NCBI GenBank assembly: GCA_964399985.1
Contig: CAYNRY010000001.1
Span: forward strand, 372,001 to 436,000
Origin: Micavibrio_B sp964399985
GTDB lineage: Bacteria > Pseudomonadota > Alphaproteobacteria > Micavibrionales > Micavibrionaceae
Length of the DNA stretch: 64,000 bases
Direction: 5' to 3'
Shown: positions 61,970-64,000 of the stretch, piece after piece
Layout of the letters: each line of letters starts with the position of its first letter
Position numbering within the stretch: the first letter of the stretch is position 1
Notes under the pieces: model-generated
What the model was told of the DNA's origin: nothing
Seen by the model: the letters and a program-made list of their open reading frames with translations, nothing else
The model's database searches: none
Translations under genes and position numbers: made by a program

Positions 61970-62563
61970 ATGTCACAAGCAGTTACAAAAATAGGCCGCG
62001 ATCAGGTGGTCGATATAATCAATTCAGTTATTGCCAAGGTGGAGGCTAAAGAAGAGATCTCTCGTGAGAAGATCTTCACTGAATTGAAGGATCTGCAGGC
62101 CTTGATTGAAGATACGCGACGTCAAATCAGCGATACGAAATTAGGCGACGTATCATTTTCTCATATTCCGACCGCTACAGGCGAGCTTGACGCGGTTATA
62201 GCCGCAACAGAAGCGGCTACCAGCACGATCATGGATGGCTGCGAGAATATTTCAGCCGAAGCAGAAAAGCTCCCCCCTGAAAATAAGCAGGTTGTGCTGG
62301 ATGAGGTAACAAAAATCCTCGAGGCGTGTTCGTTTCAAGACATCACGGGGCAGCGCATCAGCAAGGTTACAAAAAATATCAAAGCTATCGAGGAAAAAGT
62401 CAGCGCGTTGATGAAAATTCTCGGTGATAATATTCCTGACTTTCCAACGGGAAGCGATGAAGATACGCGCGTCGGAGACGAGCGCCTGAAGAATGGTCCG
62501 CAAATGCCGGACAAGGCCGTGTCTCAGGACGATATCGATAAGCTGTTGGCGGATTTGTTTTAA
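61970..62563 (+). CDS. cheZ: Protein phosphatase CheZ
   Basis: 197 residues. The active-site stretch is EACSFQDITGQRISKV, with Asp and Gln in the FQDxTGQ pattern used to dephosphorylate CheY-P. The C-terminus SQDDIDKLLADLF is the CheY-binding helix, joined by a flexible Asp/Pro-rich linker. Long N-terminal helices form the dimer. CheZ is less common in Alphaproteobacteria than in gamma and beta; here it sits beside cheY. Confidence 0.9.
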   Translation: MSQAVTKIGRDQVVDIINSVIAKVEAKEEISREKIFTELKDLQALIEDTRRQISDTKLGDVSFSHIPTATGELDAVIAATEAATSTIMDGCENISAEAEKLPPENKQVVLDEVTKILEACSFQDITGQRISKVTKNIKAIEEKVSALMKILGDNIPDFPTGSDEDTRVGDERLKNGPQMPDKAVSQDDIDKLLADLF

Positions 62564-62985
62564 TCATCGTATTTTGGGCTGCAAATAGCGCCTTTTTGCG
62601 ATTTTTCAACGCGCCATAGCGCAAGCGCGAAGGCGGGCGTTGCTCGCGTACGTTAAAGTACGCTCCGCTACGGTTCTCAAAAGACACTATTTTCGCCACA
62701 AAATTCTTCGATTGTTAATGCATGAAATTCCTATGCCATTGTGAAAAGGCTTAAGGCCGACGCGTCTTATGGTGCAGCTTCAATATCGTATGGATTGCTT
62801 GACTACGTTTACAATGACAATTTTGAATTATACGAGAATACGGAAAGGGCGCGAGCGAATAGACATCAATACATTGCTTTCGCGGGGAAAGCAGAATCTT
62901 TTTTACGTTGTGTGCGCTGTGGTTTAAAGGCTTTTCTTACTGAATTGCAGTTGTTTGTAAAATTTTACTATGGCAAGTTTAGCTC
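62564..62985. repeat. Gene-free region with palindromic repeats
   Basis: This 420-bp gap has no convincing gene; a 106-codon frame from a GTG at 62741 overlaps the next gene and has no protein-like pattern. About 62605-62680 holds gcgtac-gttaaa-gtacgc with gctcgc/gctccgc flanks, a dyad of a type that I have seen dispersed in proteobacterial genomes. At 62874-62890 lies a copy of the 17-bp word also present at 54489. Confidence 0.5.
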
Positions 62986-64000
62986 ATGGTCCGAATCCGC
63001 TATACAACCCTCATTTTTGCGCTTCTTGCTTCGACATCTTTGGCCTATGCCGATGATGTAGTCAGCGTACGCGCAAGCGCCAAGGACGATTATACGCGGA
63101 TTGTGTTCGAATGGCCAAAGCCGCCATCTTATGTGACTGATAAAACATCGTCCGAGCTGACACTAAAATTCCAGAGCGCCGCCAGTTTCAAAATTGAAGG
63201 TGCATCTCCAGCCGGATTGCCGCGCGTAACAGCGTATTCAACACCAGACGGTAAAACGGCAGTGATCGGTTTTACAACCGGTCAGGAAGTGCGTCATTTC
63301 GAAATTGGAAATCGCGTGATTGTCGATATTCGCGGGCCTATTAATTCGAAGGCGAATGCCGCAGCTATCAAAAAGCCTGAGCCGGAACCGGAACAAGTTG
63401 CAGAAAACGCCTCAGTGGCTGAAATAAAGCCAATCACAAAATTACCTGCGCCCAAAATAGTAGCGGCGCCTGCAGCCAAGGTTGAAAAAATCGAGCCGGT
63501 TTCCAAGCCATCGTTCCAGATTCAGATTACATCAACGGAAAAAATGGGGCTGGCAGTTTTCAAAAGATTTGGCAATCTCTGGATCGTTGTCGATGTGGCG
63601 GATTATCCGCTAGAGCCGGAGATAACCGGCAATAATAAAAAGCTCGGCACGTTCGAACGCATTCCGTTGAAAGAAGCCACCGCCTTTCGTCTGGCCTTGC
63701 CGGAAGATAAGGATTTTCATGTCGAGGGCAGCGGCCTTGTCTGGAAGATTACGGCCAACAGTCAGGCTGCGCTTGCTGCAGCTACAGAATTTCAAAAGGT
63801 AAAAGAAGGCGATAATGCCGCCTTGCTATGGCCGGTGGCGACAGCAAGGCGCGTAGTGGAAATAGAAGACCCGTCTGCCGGTGATGTGTTAAAAGTTGCG
63901 ACTGTTGAAGCTGCGCGGTTCTATAGCGGTAATGTTCACAGATTTGCTGAGTTCAATTCATTAGAGTCCTATGCCGGCCTTGCGGTTGAGAGCAAGATCG
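62986..64000 (+). CDS. Secreted or periplasmic protein, partial
   Basis: The frame is open from the ATG at 62986 to the window end (338 codons). A signal peptide is clear (MVRIRYTTLIFALLASTSLA, cleavage near YA/DD). The N-terminus (VSVRASAKDDYTRIVFEWPK) resembles AMIN-like or secretin-type beta domains, followed by a Pro/Lys-rich linker (KKPEPEPEQVAENAS) and a second beta-rich part (SFQIQITSTEKMGLAVFKRF, LWIVVDVADYPLEP). It lies downstream of cheYZ, so a motility or envelope role is possible, but I do not recognise the family. Confidence 0.75.
   Translation, partial: MVRIRYTTLIFALLASTSLAYADDVVSVRASAKDDYTRIVFEWPKPPSYVTDKTSSELTLKFQSAASFKIEGASPAGLPRVTAYSTPDGKTAVIGFTTGQEVRHFEIGNRVIVDIRGPINSKANAAAIKKPEPEPEQVAENASVAEIKPITKLPAPKIVAAPAAKVEKIEPVSKPSFQIQITSTEKMGLAVFKRFGNLWIVVDVADYPLEPEITGNNKKLGTFERIPLKEATAFRLALPEDKDFHVEGSGLVWKITANSQAALAAATEFQKVKEGDNAALLWPVATARRVVEIEDPSAGDVLKVATVEAARFYSGNVHRFAEFNSLESYAGLAVESKI

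Noticed and set aside
62741..63061. 106-codon frame starting with GTG
   Set aside because: It overlaps the signal-peptide gene at 62986 in another frame, has no ribosome site and covers a repeat-like stretch.

Overview
The window reads as a chromosomal segment of an alphaproteobacterium of medium GC, possibly from the Rhodospirillales/Micavibrio side of the class; this placement is inference. The support is gene order and family type: xthA-erpA-dgt, then SPOR-nagZ-scpA-scpB-tatA-tatB-tatC-zapE; a UPF0262 gene next to short-form hisG, infA, maf and an RNase E/G; a DksA that keeps only one zinc-finger cysteine; DUF2336-type proteins; and fliL-fliM-(DUF6468-like)-motE. A complete cheY-cheZ pair is less usual for the class.

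Layout. 1-7790: a partial YjbH outer-membrane protein (minus strand), a membrane histidine kinase with a single-domain response regulator, glpD-glpK, and dinB. 7793-15199: a compact island of about 7.4 kb bounded by a 21-bp direct repeat of the tRNA-Phe 3' end. It carries an RCK-type potassium channel, an unknown 450-aa protein, a ygiB (DUF1190 lipoprotein)-ygiC (ATP-grasp ligase)-2OG/Fe(II) oxygenase unit, an unknown small gene, and a tyrosine integrase broken by one missing base. 15181-23983: tRNA-Phe, a lipoprotein, RNase E/G, maf, infA, UPF0262, hisG, two unknown coupled genes, murA, dcd and tRNA-Thr. 24038-29126: a large HExxH protein, an alpha/beta-hydrolase lipoprotein, xthA, erpA and a GST. 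29199-39919: dgt, SPOR protein, nagZ, scpAB, tatABC, zapE and two tandem DUF2336 paralogues.

40014-52909: the TCA genes mdh, sucC and sucD lie on the plus strand but are pulled apart by minus-strand genes for peptidoglycan-active proteins without N-terminal signal peptides (a lytic transglycosylase, an NlpC/P60-like enzyme, a coiled-coil protein and a 655-aa transglycosylase-like protein), several of which share non-catalytic modules. After sucD come three tandem TerB-like paralogues and a fatty-acid desaturase. 53414-64000: dksA, an unknown gene, then motility: flgF-flgG-flgA-flgH on the minus strand behind a good sigma-54-type promoter, and on the plus strand fliL-fliM-DUF6468-motE, cheY-cheZ and a partial secreted protein.

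The two regions most worth following up are (1) the tRNA-Phe island, which joins a lipoprotein, an ATP-grasp amide ligase, an Fe(II)/2OG oxygenase and a potassium channel, and suggests a lipoprotein or peptide modification system linked to ion flux; and (2) the set of leaderless cell-wall hydrolases with shared N-terminal or linker modules inserted among the TCA genes. All functions are read from motifs and remembered families; no search was run.
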